This document shows positions 18,901 to 27,470 of a stretch of 64,000 nucleotides of DNA, one piece after another. Position numbers and translations under genes: made by a program. The notes below the pieces were generated by a model. That model saw nothing but the letters and a program-made list of their open reading frames with translations. It ran no database searches and was not told the DNA's origin. The first letter of the stretch is position 1; the number at the start of each line of letters is the position of its first letter. The stretch spans positions 2,458,001 through 2,522,000 of the forward strand of contig NZ_JABBPK010000001.1 in assembly GCF_012933555.1 (NCBI RefSeq), written 5' to 3'. Source of the DNA: Niallia alba. GTDB lineage: Bacteria; Bacillota; Bacilli; Bacillales; Cytobacillaceae.

Positions 18901-19054
18901 TCAAGCAATTGAAACACTTATGGATATTCAAAGCTCAGGAAGACTGGTCGGCGTTATTTCCCATGTACCTGAATTGAAAGATAGAATGGAAGTAAGACTA
19001 GAGGTGATCGCTGGACAAACAGGAAGTACTACTCGATTTGAATATTTACATTAA
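15914..19054 (+). CDS. sbcC: Exonuclease subunit SbcC (Rad50 family ATPase)
   Basis: The 1046-aa SMC-like partner of SbcD. Walker A GKTGSGKT is at 35-42, a Q-loop in IPQGEFRKLL, two long coiled-coil arms, the zinc hook CPVC at 526-529, then the signature TLSGGESF and Walker B MFIDEGFGTLD. The dimer tethers DNA ends through the hook and drives the SbcD nuclease. Length is a little below the B. subtilis protein (about 1130 aa), the difference being in the coiled coils. Confidence 0.95.
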   Translation: MRPLKLTMQAFGPYAHKEVIDFTVLGNRTMFVISGKTGSGKTTIFDGISYAIYGKASGEDRNGPELRSQFADDSLLTEVSFEFKLKEKRFLITRSPQQEKKKARGEGFTTIGAKAELFTFNEDGEELLVASSIRDVDEKVKEIMQIDSNQFRQILMIPQGEFRKLLTSDSKEKENILQRLFHTEMYKRIEDKLRDQAQGLKKDVEQKVLLRNNALSKIDAVFQDDLIALMEAGSDNDVAILPLLEQEIGLMGEEVNKLQTMLDQKNKERDVIRQHLYEAELIIKQMKLKEELSIRLKELDEQKKDYSKIEKKIELAQKAALLAQQEEICHHLKKQIDGKQVEEKTIRSSLENIQAKLVKAEQLYTQELARDEERKHLANYLADLKNMEKDVLQYAEVEGQLLKLKRDMENLASKQGILQVQRKEKESTIQRYKERIKQLDSMKELLVSNKDKIRNLQSILERINDYLEVSQRVIKRKADADSKEKQLEIIVRRFEDAKALVEELENKWLTNQSYILARTLKVDEACPVCGSVHHPNPATTITQHQDISEEDRKSAKNDLSAIEKEKMKTETAWVEANTQWKLLNEDAQMKLQKVVDIYPSFIVEDGEIVANTIQNELQDISLEQRKLVEQTAEMEKMKQSLLEVEDQHQDVQAQLEKIAGEIQETTIQYTEQNTMLKNMKNTIPTDLREISQYKKMCKDTSLQLEKLEAQFVKAQEKVQRTKEDWQKESVRLESIEKQIIQLSENLQAEREIFLNRMTQQGFATYRSYAESKVPDKEVEQLKAAVQSYREECRSVSDRLKDLEEALKDITVPNMDELQNKLTIIVEEVNKFQQEHTNMLIKQKDNKAIYNQVVQINQQVKELENQYNLVGHLSDIARGQNAQRITFERYVLASFLDEILLQANSRLNKMTSGRYQLVRKSDRSKGNVQSGLELLVFDQYTGQERHVKTLSGGESFKAALSLALGLCDVVQNFAGGISLETMFIDEGFGTLDPESLDQAIETLMDIQSSGRLVGVISHVPELKDRMEVRLEVIAGQTGSTTRFEYLH

Positions 19055-19084
19055 TAAACAACAACAGAAACCAGGAGCATTATT

Positions 19085-19621
19085 TTGAGAAAAAAAAGAA
19101 AGAAACGTGGAAGAACGATATTTATTATATTGATTTTTTTCTTCATTCTTCTATTATATTGGAAATTAAATCAACCTGACTATAGTAAGGTGCCTATGCC
19201 TACAGGCTTAAATCCAGTTGTAGAGGAGAATAAAGATATTCTTGTCAAAAAAGCAGGAGATATTGGAATTCGGGTAGTAATTACCGAGGACTTCAGAAGT
19301 GTAGAAGAACAAGACCGTCTATATGAACAAGGTAGAACGAGAGAAGGTTCTGTTGTTACCAATGCAAAGGGTGGGGAATCGTATCATAATTATGGACTTG
19401 CTATTGATTTTGCCCTTTTGGATATTAACGGAGCAGTTATTTGGGATATGAAATATGATGGGAATGGAAATGGCAAAACTGATTGGTCTGAAGTAGTAGA
19501 AATAGCAAAAGAGCTAGGCTTTCAATGGGGAGGAGACTGGACTAACTTTAAAGATTACCCACACTTTCAAATGGATTTTGGCTTGTCCATTGAAGACTTA
19601 CAAAGAGGCAAAAGACCTTGA
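19085..19621 (+). CDS. Membrane-anchored M15 peptidoglycan peptidase (CwlK/VanY-like)
   Basis: 178 aa. A basic start and one hydrophobic helix (about 10-27) anchor or export the protein. The rest is an M15 zinc peptidase: the metal motif SYHNYGLAIDFA supplies His and Asp, and the second His is in DYPHFQM. The family cuts peptide stems of peptidoglycan, either L-Ala-D-Glu (CwlK) or D-Ala-D-Ala (VanY). TTG 19085 follows CAGGAG. It starts 31 bp after sbcC and may share its transcript, though the functions are unrelated. Confidence 0.88.
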   Translation: MRKKRKKRGRTIFIILIFFFILLLYWKLNQPDYSKVPMPTGLNPVVEENKDILVKKAGDIGIRVVITEDFRSVEEQDRLYEQGRTREGSVVTNAKGGESYHNYGLAIDFALLDINGAVIWDMKYDGNGNGKTDWSEVVEIAKELGFQWGGDWTNFKDYPHFQMDFGLSIEDLQRGKRP

Positions 19622-19627
19622 ATAACA

Positions 19628-19668
19628 AAAAAGAGGATGACTCATAATAATCGGTGTCATCCTCTTTA
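19628..19668. terminator. Bidirectional terminator
   Basis: AAAGAGGATGAC / GTCATCCTCTTT with A and T flanks, between the convergent M15 and M42 peptidase genes. Confidence 0.85.
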
Positions 19669-19680
19669 AATTTGTAAAGA

Positions 19681-20727
19681 TTAAACCAATTGACTTAATA
19701 AATAATGATAAATTAATTTCCCTGTTGCCTCAATAGAAGTAAAATGAGTGCGTTCATAGGCATGAGAAGAATCAATTCCAGGTCCGATTAACGCATGTTT
19801 AATATCATGACCAGACCGGATTGCAGCAGAGGCATCAGATCCATAGTACGGGTAGATATCTAGCTGGTAGGGAACCTCATGCTTATCTGCTAATTGAACA
19901 AGGTGTTTTCTTAAAGCATAGTGATAAGGACCGCTCGAATCCTTTACACAGATGGACACTGTATACTCGTCAGTTGATTGGCCATCTCCCATTGCCCCCA
20001 TATCTACAGCCAAATACTCCACTGTTTCTACTGGAATATTTGAATTTCCACCATAACCAATCTCCTCATTATTAGAAAAGAGGAAGTTAGTTGTATATGG
20101 TAGTTCGACGTTACTTTCTTTTATTGTTTTCATCAATAATAAAAGAATGGCTGCACTTGCTTTATCATCTAAATGCCTGGATTTAATAAATCCAGACGGA
20201 GTTATTTCTACCCGTGGGTAAAAAGAAACAAAGTCACCAACTGAAATACCTAAATTTTTCACATCTTCTTTGGTTTTAACGATTTCATCAATTCTGACTT
20301 CCATATTGGCTTGATTACGCTCTGCTGTTCTAGCATCTTTATAGACATGTACAGAAGTTTGATGAAGGAGAATGGTTCCGGTATACGTCTTTCCAGAAGT
20401 CGTTTCAATGATACAATTTTCTCCTTCAATACTGTTATATGTAAAACCGCCAATTAAATCTAAGCGAAGTCTTCCGTTCGATTTGACTTCTTTGACCATG
20501 GCACCAAGTGTATCAACGTGAGCAGTAAGCATACGCTGTTTGTCCGTTGTTTTGCCAGGGATAGTTGCAATCAATCCTCCTTTATTATTTCGATAGGTTG
20601 AAATATTGGCTTCCTGTAAATATTTCTCCAATAATTGAATGATTGATTCTGTATTTCCTGATGGACTTGTAACATTTAATAACTGCTCTAATAAAGCGAT
20701 ATACTCTTTTTGATCAATATGTATCAA
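19681..20727 (-). CDS. M42 family aminopeptidase (YhfE-like)
   Basis: This 348-aa cytoplasmic protein belongs to the M42 (FrvX/YsdC/YhfE) metallo-aminopeptidases, which form large tetrahedral complexes. Metal and catalytic positions are visible as AHVDTLG, RHLDDKAS, SNNEEIGYGG, VDMGAMGDGQ and SSHAYERTH. Length and sequence best fit YhfE. Substrates are N-terminal residues of small peptides; specificity is not predictable. AGGAGG precedes the start, and it is monocistronic. Confidence 0.9.
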   Translation of the reverse strand: MIHIDQKEYIALLEQLLNVTSPSGNTESIIQLLEKYLQEANISTYRNNKGGLIATIPGKTTDKQRMLTAHVDTLGAMVKEVKSNGRLRLDLIGGFTYNSIEGENCIIETTSGKTYTGTILLHQTSVHVYKDARTAERNQANMEVRIDEIVKTKEDVKNLGISVGDFVSFYPRVEITPSGFIKSRHLDDKASAAILLLLMKTIKESNVELPYTTNFLFSNNEEIGYGGNSNIPVETVEYLAVDMGAMGDGQSTDEYTVSICVKDSSGPYHYALRKHLVQLADKHEVPYQLDIYPYYGSDASAAIRSGHDIKHALIGPGIDSSHAYERTHFTSIEATGKLIYHYLLSQLV

Positions 20728-21208
20728 CTGAATTTCCTCCTTTTTAAATCCATTCCATTATACTATTAAAAAAATGAATATTAAATATGCTTGTTCGCAG
20801 TTTAGCTTACTTATTTGCAGGGTAGAAAGAGATGGTTGTGAGTATTTACCATTTTCATTTTTAATAAAATCTGCTATTATTCATTCTTGTCGAAAATACG
20901 CAAAACATGTTCTTTTCTCCCTTTTTTTCGTATAAATATAGATATTGCTGGAAATATTCATTAATTTAATGTAAGATGTGGTTAATTTGAAATCTCTCTT
21001 AATGTAAATTTACATTAACAGGAAGTAAAAGGAATGACCATTTTGAAAATCATGTGTTATAATGGATTACGTCATTTCTTCAACTGCTACTTCTTGATAG
21101 GATGAACAAATGGAAGGGCAGTAACATATGTAGATAAGGTAGCACTATTTAAGGGAAAATCAACAGCATATTAAAAATTGTTAATTATTTGAATTGAGGT
21201 GAACGGGA
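20728..21208 (+). promoter_or_regulatory. Upstream region of ltaS with a perfect 18-bp palindrome
   Basis: No gene is seen in this 481-bp gap. TAATGTAAATTTACATTA (21000-21017) is a perfect palindrome. A promoter is likely just downstream: ATGACC, an 18-bp spacer and TATAAT (21055-21060). The leader would be about 140 nt. The palindrome sits 5' of the -35 box, where an activator or repressor could bind. Confidence 0.5.
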
Positions 21209-23170
21209 TTGAAAGGTACAGTGGAATTATTTCGTAAATTTTTAACAAAACATTCTTCTTTCTTTTTAATCGCCATATTTTTATTTTGGATGAAAACGTA
21301 TATTGGATATAAGGTAGAGTTTAGCATTGGAGTACAAGGACCAATGCAGGAATTTCTATTATTTATTAATCCATTGAGCTCCGCACTGCTCTTTATCGGA
21401 CTTGCTCTATTTGTTAAAGGAAAATTACAACCTGTTTATATTACGATAAACACAGCGTTGATGTCAGCATTGCTTTATGCAAACATCGTATACTATCGAT
21501 TCTTTACTGACTTTATAACAGTTCCAGTAATGATGCAGGTAAAAGTAAATGGTGGACAATTGAGTGACAGTATTTTATCACTTCTAAAACCATATGATAT
21601 TCTTTATTTCCTAGATGTTATTATTTTGATTGTTTTATTAGCTACAAAAGCATATAAACCTACTATACAAAAAAATAGAAGAGCAGCAAAATCTGTTTTT
21701 GCATTAGCTATTTTAACATTTGTTATTAATTTAGGATTAGCAGAGGCAGATCGTCCTCAGTTATTAAGTAGATCTTTCGATAGAAATTATTTAGTGAAAT
21801 ATTTAGGTGCTTATAACTTTACTGTATATGATATTGTGCAAAACGCTAGATCTGAAAGTCAGAGAGCGTTGGCAGACAGCAGTGATATTACCGAGGTGCA
21901 AAATTTTATTAGTGCCAATTATGCTGAGCCAAATGATAAATACTTTGGCGTTGCAGAAGGCAAGAACGTTATCTATGTATCCCTTGAATCATTGCAAAGC
22001 TTCATTATTAATTACAAGTTAGATGGGCAAGAAGTTACACCGTTTTTAAACTCTTTACTTAAAGATGAAAACACATTCTATTTTGATAATTTCTTTCACC
22101 AAACAGGACAAGGGAAAACATCTGATGCAGAATTTATGATGGAAAATTCCTTATATGGAATGTCTCAAGGAGCTGTTTTTGTAAATAAAGCACAAAATAC
22201 ATTACAATCAGCACCAGCCATCCTAAAAGGAAAAGGCTATACTTCTGCTGCCTTCCATGGTAATTATAAAACCTTCTGGAATCGTAATGAAATGTATAAA
22301 ACGATTGGATACGATTATTTCTTTGATGCAGAGTATTATGATATGTCCGAAGAAAATACGAAAAACTATGGAATGAAAGATATTCCTTTCTTTGAGCAAA
22401 GCATGCCTTTATTAGAAGGGTTAAAGCAACCATTCTATACAAAATTCATTACTTTATCTAACCACCATCCATTCGAAATGGATGAAGGCGATACAGACTT
22501 CCCAGCAGGTGACTTTGGCGATAATGCGGTAAACCACTATTTCCAATCTGCTAATTATTTAGACGAATCAATCCGTTTATTCTTTGAAGAGTTAAAAGAA
22601 TCTGGATTATATGATAATACAGTGATCGTTATGTATGGGGACCATTATGGTATTTCTGAAAACCATAATAAAGCTATGGCACAAGTACTTGGTGTCGATG
22701 AAATAACACCATTTATGAATACACAGCTTCAACGTGTTCCATTGTTTATTCATGTGCCAGGTGTAGAAGGAAATGTAGTAAGCGAATTTGGTGGCGAAGT
22801 AGATGTAATGCCAACATTAATGCACCTTCTAGGTATTGATACAAAAGATTATTTACAAGTTGGTTCTGATTTGCTGTCTGAGCAACACCGTGAAACAGTT
22901 CCATTTAGAAATGGAGACTTCGTTTCTCCAACACTCACAAAAATTGGTGATAACTATTATAATGCAGATGGTGAGTTAGTCGATGCTGAACAAGGCAAAG
23001 AACAAGCAGAAGCAGCTGCTGCGGAATTACAAGCTTCTGATAGTATTGTGATGAAAGATTTACTGAGATTCCATAAACCAAATGGATTCACTCCGATCAA
23101 TCGCGATGATTATCACTATTTAAAAGGTTCAACAACAACAACTAATACAGAAGAATCAGTAGAAGAATAA
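21209..23170 (+). CDS. ltaS: Lipoteichoic acid synthase family protein (LtaS type)
   Basis: 653 aa, five transmembrane helices in the first 210 residues, then an extracellular sulfatase-fold domain. Catalytic T304 is in GQGKTSDAEF. Metal-binding blocks are YVSLESLQ, SNHHPFEM and YGDHYG. The enzyme moves glycerol phosphate from phosphatidylglycerol onto the growing lipoteichoic acid chain. B. subtilis has four paralogues (LtaS, YfnI, YqgS, YvgJ); I cannot be certain which this is. The acidic C-terminal tail may be cleaved. TTG 21209 follows GAGGTGA. Confidence 0.9.
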   Translation: MKGTVELFRKFLTKHSSFFLIAIFLFWMKTYIGYKVEFSIGVQGPMQEFLLFINPLSSALLFIGLALFVKGKLQPVYITINTALMSALLYANIVYYRFFTDFITVPVMMQVKVNGGQLSDSILSLLKPYDILYFLDVIILIVLLATKAYKPTIQKNRRAAKSVFALAILTFVINLGLAEADRPQLLSRSFDRNYLVKYLGAYNFTVYDIVQNARSESQRALADSSDITEVQNFISANYAEPNDKYFGVAEGKNVIYVSLESLQSFIINYKLDGQEVTPFLNSLLKDENTFYFDNFFHQTGQGKTSDAEFMMENSLYGMSQGAVFVNKAQNTLQSAPAILKGKGYTSAAFHGNYKTFWNRNEMYKTIGYDYFFDAEYYDMSEENTKNYGMKDIPFFEQSMPLLEGLKQPFYTKFITLSNHHPFEMDEGDTDFPAGDFGDNAVNHYFQSANYLDESIRLFFEELKESGLYDNTVIVMYGDHYGISENHNKAMAQVLGVDEITPFMNTQLQRVPLFIHVPGVEGNVVSEFGGEVDVMPTLMHLLGIDTKDYLQVGSDLLSEQHRETVPFRNGDFVSPTLTKIGDNYYNADGELVDAEQGKEQAEAAAAELQASDSIVMKDLLRFHKPNGFTPINRDDYHYLKGSTTTTNTEESVEE

Positions 23171-23171
23171 T

Positions 23172-23206
23172 AAAAAAATCCCTTTCCATTTGGAAAGGGA
23201 TTTTTG
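23172..23206 (+). terminator. Terminator after ltaS
   Basis: AAAAATCCCTTTCC / GGAAAGGGATTTTT, directly after the ltaS stop. Confidence 0.9.
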
Positions 23207-23208
23207 TG

Positions 23209-23222
23209 TGTAAACGTTCAAA
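23209..23222 (+). promoter_or_regulatory. Candidate CcpA cre site upstream of the MFS gene
   Basis: TGTAAACGTTCAAA matches the cre consensus TGWAANCGNTNWCA at all but one position. It lies 116 bp before the MFS gene. A single near match in an AT-rich gap is weak evidence. Confidence 0.3.
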
Positions 23223-23338
23223 AATAATTCAATAAATCTTCAACAAAAAGGCTTGCAGGTTTGTAGGGATGAGAGTATGATAACAATGAATATTTCAGAA
23301 ATTGAAATAATTTTGATTAGAAAAAGGATGATACAGGG

Positions 23339-24589
23339 ATGATGGAGTCAGAACAGACAAATTCAGAAAATGAGAGGCTTAGCATCAAGAATGGAATTTA
23401 CACAACGCTTATATTAAATATCTCTAATAACTATTTTCCCCTTTTTGCGATAAGTGTTTTAGGGGCAACCAATTATCAAGTAGGATTAATTAGCTCACTT
23501 CCACAGTTTATTGGAATGTTCGCAATGATCATTGGTTCTATTATCATTAATCGGCTTCAGGAGAAAAAGATGTTTACCGTGTATTCTTTTTTCGTTGCAA
23601 GGCTTTTTTTAGTTGGTATTGCTTTAGTCGTATTTATACCTGATAAATATCAAGCAATCGTTTTTATTGTTTTGGTCGGACTTATGAATTTTCCTTTTTC
23701 CTTTGCAAATTTAAGTTGGCAGGCATTCATTGGAGATATTATTCAAGAAGATAGAAGAAGTGGATTTTTTAGCACGAGAAATAAAATGATGACCATAATT
23801 GGCATGGTTTCGACTTTCTTTATTGGTATATTTCTGCAATTTTTTGACAAATCTAATCCGACACCTTATGTCGTTTTATACTTATTAGCTTTTGCGTTTG
23901 GCTTGTTAGAATTACATTATTTAAAACAGCATGCGGAGCCAAAAAAGAAAGTAGTTATAAAAGAAAAAACATCGTTATTTGGAATAGCTGTTTTTAAAAA
24001 TAAACCATTTTTATACTTCATCATAAGTGCGCTGTTTTTTAATTTTGCATGGCAAATGTGCTGGATATTGTTTAGTATCTATCAAATAAAATTTGCTGGA
24101 GCAACAGGGCTATGGATCAGTTTATTTGCAGTTGCTAATTCGATTGGTCAAATCGTAAGTTTTAAATGGTGGGCAAGAATGTCGGATAAGCATTCAAATG
24201 CAAAAATGCTTATTTTAGTGTCTATCGGAATGGCGGTTGCTCCATGGATGACACTGGTTTCCACAAATCTTGTTTTTCTTGTAATTACAAATATATTTGC
24301 TGGTTTATTTGTATCTGGAACGGTCTTGTTACTGTTTAATCAGCTGTTGGATGTGACGACAGAAGATAACCGCAGCATCTGTATTTCCAACTATAATATA
24401 CTACTTGCTTTCATTGCGTTTATCGCACCTCAATTTGGTGTTTATCTCTTAGAAACAACGAATATATATACTGCAATGAATATTTCAGGTTTTTTAAGAG
24501 CTTTTAGCGGTGTATTCTTCTTTTTTCTTTATTTATATTTAAAAAGAAGAGAAGGAGTTACGTTCAAGCGAAAAATGGCAAAAATATAA
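23339..24589 (+). CDS. MFS transporter
   Basis: 416 aa with about 12 hydrophobic helices in two halves joined by a basic loop near residue 200 (EPKKKVVIKEK). The MFS signature loops between helices 2 and 3 are weakly kept. Loop sequences such as DIIQEDRRSGFFSTRNKM are typical of the MFS group with unknown substrates in Bacillus. ATG 23339 or the next codon could be the start; AAAGGATG is nearby. It is a single gene, with a structured repeat on the opposite strand 8 bp after its stop. Confidence 0.8.
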   Translation: MMESEQTNSENERLSIKNGIYTTLILNISNNYFPLFAISVLGATNYQVGLISSLPQFIGMFAMIIGSIIINRLQEKKMFTVYSFFVARLFLVGIALVVFIPDKYQAIVFIVLVGLMNFPFSFANLSWQAFIGDIIQEDRRSGFFSTRNKMMTIIGMVSTFFIGIFLQFFDKSNPTPYVVLYLLAFAFGLLELHYLKQHAEPKKKVVIKEKTSLFGIAVFKNKPFLYFIISALFFNFAWQMCWILFSIYQIKFAGATGLWISLFAVANSIGQIVSFKWWARMSDKHSNAKMLILVSIGMAVAPWMTLVSTNLVFLVITNIFAGLFVSGTVLLLFNQLLDVTTEDNRSICISNYNILLAFIAFIAPQFGVYLLETTNIYTAMNISGFLRAFSGVFFFFLYLYLKRREGVTFKRKMAKI

Positions 24590-24596
24590 AGGGAAA

Positions 24597-24743
24597 CTTC
24601 CGTCAGTGGGAGGCTTTCCTCCTTTCCCGCTGCTGGTTAGTTGAACCAATTGGACCTTAACGGACAGTTGATATCCCACCTATCTTCCTCGTATACTTAT
24701 AAACTTGAGGGGGAGTCTTACTCTCCGTTAAGAGTGGGGGTAA
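24597..24743 (-). repeat. Structured repeat family B, copy 1
   Basis: On the minus strand it starts CCCACTCTTAACGGA, has the core ATACGAGGAAGATAGGTGGG, then GTCCAATTGGTTCAACTAAC, and ends in a hairpin (CAGCGGG / CCCACTG). It aligns along its whole length with the copy at 34512-34650, and in outline with 27292-27434. CTTAACGGA and TCCGTTAAG can pair over nine bases. It lies tail to tail with the MFS gene. No protein is encoded. Confidence 0.7.
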
Positions 24744-24942
24744 ATACACATAATAAATCCCATATCTGTAAAAGATATGGGATGCTTATTCTTATTAAAG
24801 TGGAAATTAAATTGTAAATATGATAAAATAAATGAATCTTTTAGTGATGTCATTTTGATTAAAATATGTATAGTTTTTCTATAATAATGATATCACATAA
24901 TGATTCTGCTTGTCAAGCTAATTGATTAGGGGTGGGGGCACT

Positions 24943-27264
24943 ATGACTAATAATAGGGAAGCACTAGAAAAAGTCACCGAACAAAAGAGAATTGATTTTG
25001 TGCGGAACGAAATGGACGATAAGTTGAAACTAATGGAACAAGACATTCACAATATTGGCGGCGATGTGAGTCAAATTCGTTCTAACTTTTGGGAAGATGT
25101 TACAGTTAACTTAGATGAACCAGATGACGTTATCGAAACATTTACAAGTATAAAACAGCAAGCAGAGCTGCTTGGAGAGAGAGAGCGAACATATGGACAG
25201 ATTCATAGACAGCAGAAGATTCTTCATAAACTGAAAGATACTCCATACTTTGGAAGAATTGATTTTGATGAAGCTGGTGAAGGAACAGAACAAGTCTATA
25301 TTGGAATTGCTTCTTTTATGGATAAAAAAAATGAAACATTCTATATCTATGATTGGAGAGCACCGATTTCTAGCGTTTACTACGATTATTCGCCAGGACC
25401 TGCGTCTTATCAAACACCTAGCGGGAAAATTGACGGTGAATTATTGCTAAAAAGACAATTTATCATCCGGAATGGAAAGTTAATTAGCTTATTTGATACA
25501 GGTGTGACGATTGGGGATGAGTTATTGCTTGAAGTTCTTGGCAATAACGCAAATTCGATGATGAAATCGATCGTTGCAACAATTCAAAAGGAACAAAATC
25601 AAATAATTCGTAACGAAAAAAGTAGGTATTTGCTAGTACAAGGAGTGGCAGGAAGCGGAAAAACATCTGCAGCATTGCAACGGGTAGCCTACTTATTATA
25701 CAAGCACCGAGATACATTGAAATCAGATAATATCATGCTTTTTTCTCCTAACCCACTTTTTAATAGCTATGTATCCACCGTACTACCAGAACTTGGGGAA
25801 GAAAATATGCGCCAGTCTACTTTTTTTGAGTATTTACAGACACGGATAGGAAAAGCGCACCAAGTGGAAGATTCTTTTTCGCAATTAGAATATTTATTAA
25901 CGGAAACAAATACACTTCAAAAAGAAAGCAGATTAAAGAGTATTCAATTTAAAAGCAGTGTTGCATTTAAAGACCTAATAGACAATTATTTCCGTGCGTT
26001 ACATAAAGACGGCATGGCATTTAAGGATATCGTTTTTCGTAACAAAGTGTTTATTTCAAGGGAAGAACTGACGAGAAAATTTTACGAGATGGAAAGTCAC
26101 ATCTCCATTCCAAATCGAATTCAGTTACTAATTGAATGGGCTCAAAAAGAAATGAAAAAGCATGCAAAAGCGGAAAGAAAACAGCAATGGGTCGATGATG
26201 AAATAGAACTATTGGATAAAGAGGAGTACTTAGAAGCCTTTCATGCAGCCCAAAAGAAAAATGGCAAAGAAGATGAATTCGACTATTTTGATCAAGAGGA
26301 AAGGTTTTTGCGAAAGGTGATTGTGAATAGGCATTTTAAATCGATATATGTCTCTATTAAGAAAAGGAGATTTATTGATATTCCTGCTATGTATCGAGAG
26401 ATTTTCCAATTAAGTTGTCCAGAATCGCTAACAGAAGAGGTTTGGCGAAAAATAGCAGAGCAAACAATCGCCAATCTTGAACAAAGTTTCCTATCATATG
26501 AAGATGGTACGCCTTTTGCCTATTTAAAGGATAAAATAGAGGGAAGAAAATCGACATCCGGTATTCGCCAGGTATTTATCGATGAAGCACAGGATTATTC
26601 TGATTTTCAGATGAATTATTTAAAAGAGCTGTTTCCGTATAGCAAGATGACGCTTCTTGGAGATATTAACCAGGCGATTTATGCCCATCAGCATAACGAA
26701 ATAGTTAGCAAGGAAGACAATGAAGAAGTAGAACGAATTGTGTTAATGAAAAGCTATCGATCAACAAAAGAAATTGTTGAATTTACAAGAGGACTTGCTG
26801 TAAATGGAGACTTGATTGAGCCCTTTAATCGTCATGGAGAAAAACCAAAAGTTATACATGCTCAGGATTCGACTAAGAAGATAGACGACCTATTAATTCG
26901 AATAAAGGATTGGCAGGAGAACGGGTATAAAACAATTGCAATCATTTGCAAAACAATTAAGGAAAGCAGTGAAGTTTATGAATTGCTAAAAAAGAAAATA
27001 GACGTACGCTTCATTCAAAAAGGAACGACATCTTATGAAAAGGGCATTTCCGTCATTCCTGCCTATTTGGCGAAAGGGATTGAGTTTGATGGTGTAGTTC
27101 TTTATAATGCTTCCAGTTATCATGGAGACTTGGAAAAAGAATTATTTTATACTGCTTGTACAAGAGCAATGCACGCATTAACAATGTATATGGATGATGG
27201 TAAATTAAATCCATATTTCGATCAGATAAACCAAGATACGTATGAGACGATAGAGGTAAACTAA
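24943..27264 (+). CDS. helD: RNA polymerase recycling ATPase HelD
   Basis: 773-aa UvrD-like helicase-fold ATPase that binds RNA polymerase and strips it from DNA and RNA. Walker A GVAGSGKT is at 234-241, Walker B is in RQVFIDEAQDYSD, and motif IV/VI segments are KSYRSTKEI and YTACTRAMHAL. The N-terminal coiled coil, which enters the polymerase secondary channel, covers roughly the first 90 residues. ATG 24943 was chosen for its AGGGGTGGGGG ribosome site. The gene stands alone and is followed by a family B repeat. Confidence 0.93.
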   Translation: MTNNREALEKVTEQKRIDFVRNEMDDKLKLMEQDIHNIGGDVSQIRSNFWEDVTVNLDEPDDVIETFTSIKQQAELLGERERTYGQIHRQQKILHKLKDTPYFGRIDFDEAGEGTEQVYIGIASFMDKKNETFYIYDWRAPISSVYYDYSPGPASYQTPSGKIDGELLLKRQFIIRNGKLISLFDTGVTIGDELLLEVLGNNANSMMKSIVATIQKEQNQIIRNEKSRYLLVQGVAGSGKTSAALQRVAYLLYKHRDTLKSDNIMLFSPNPLFNSYVSTVLPELGEENMRQSTFFEYLQTRIGKAHQVEDSFSQLEYLLTETNTLQKESRLKSIQFKSSVAFKDLIDNYFRALHKDGMAFKDIVFRNKVFISREELTRKFYEMESHISIPNRIQLLIEWAQKEMKKHAKAERKQQWVDDEIELLDKEEYLEAFHAAQKKNGKEDEFDYFDQEERFLRKVIVNRHFKSIYVSIKKRRFIDIPAMYREIFQLSCPESLTEEVWRKIAEQTIANLEQSFLSYEDGTPFAYLKDKIEGRKSTSGIRQVFIDEAQDYSDFQMNYLKELFPYSKMTLLGDINQAIYAHQHNEIVSKEDNEEVERIVLMKSYRSTKEIVEFTRGLAVNGDLIEPFNRHGEKPKVIHAQDSTKKIDDLLIRIKDWQENGYKTIAIICKTIKESSEVYELLKKKIDVRFIQKGTTSYEKGISVIPAYLAKGIEFDGVVLYNASSYHGDLEKELFYTACTRAMHALTMYMDDGKLNPYFDQINQDTYETIEVN

Positions 27265-27291
27265 CTATGTCTTTAATAAAGGAAATGTGGA

Positions 27292-27434
27292 TTTATCTCA
27301 CTGTTGCTGGCAGTAAGACCTAACCGCAAGCTGCCAAAAATTAGGATACGAGGATGGAACTCTCTATCGTATTGGTCCGATAAGTGTAACGAACCAACAG
27401 TGGGGGATGAAAAACCCTCACTGTTGGTTCGTTT
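27292..27434 (+). repeat. Structured repeat family B, copy 2 (divergent)
   Basis: Same order of landmarks as the other copies: CTCACTGTTG start, GGCAGTAAGACC, ATACGAGGA, GGTCCGAT, GTAACGAACCAACAGTG and a closing hairpin (GAACCAACAGTG / CACTGTTGGTTC) followed by GTTTTCTTT. It can serve as the terminator for helD. Sequence drift is larger than between copies 1 and 3, while the hairpins are kept. Confidence 0.6.
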
Positions 27435-27470
27435 TCTTTATTAAATGGTTTTACTATCTTACTTATTTTT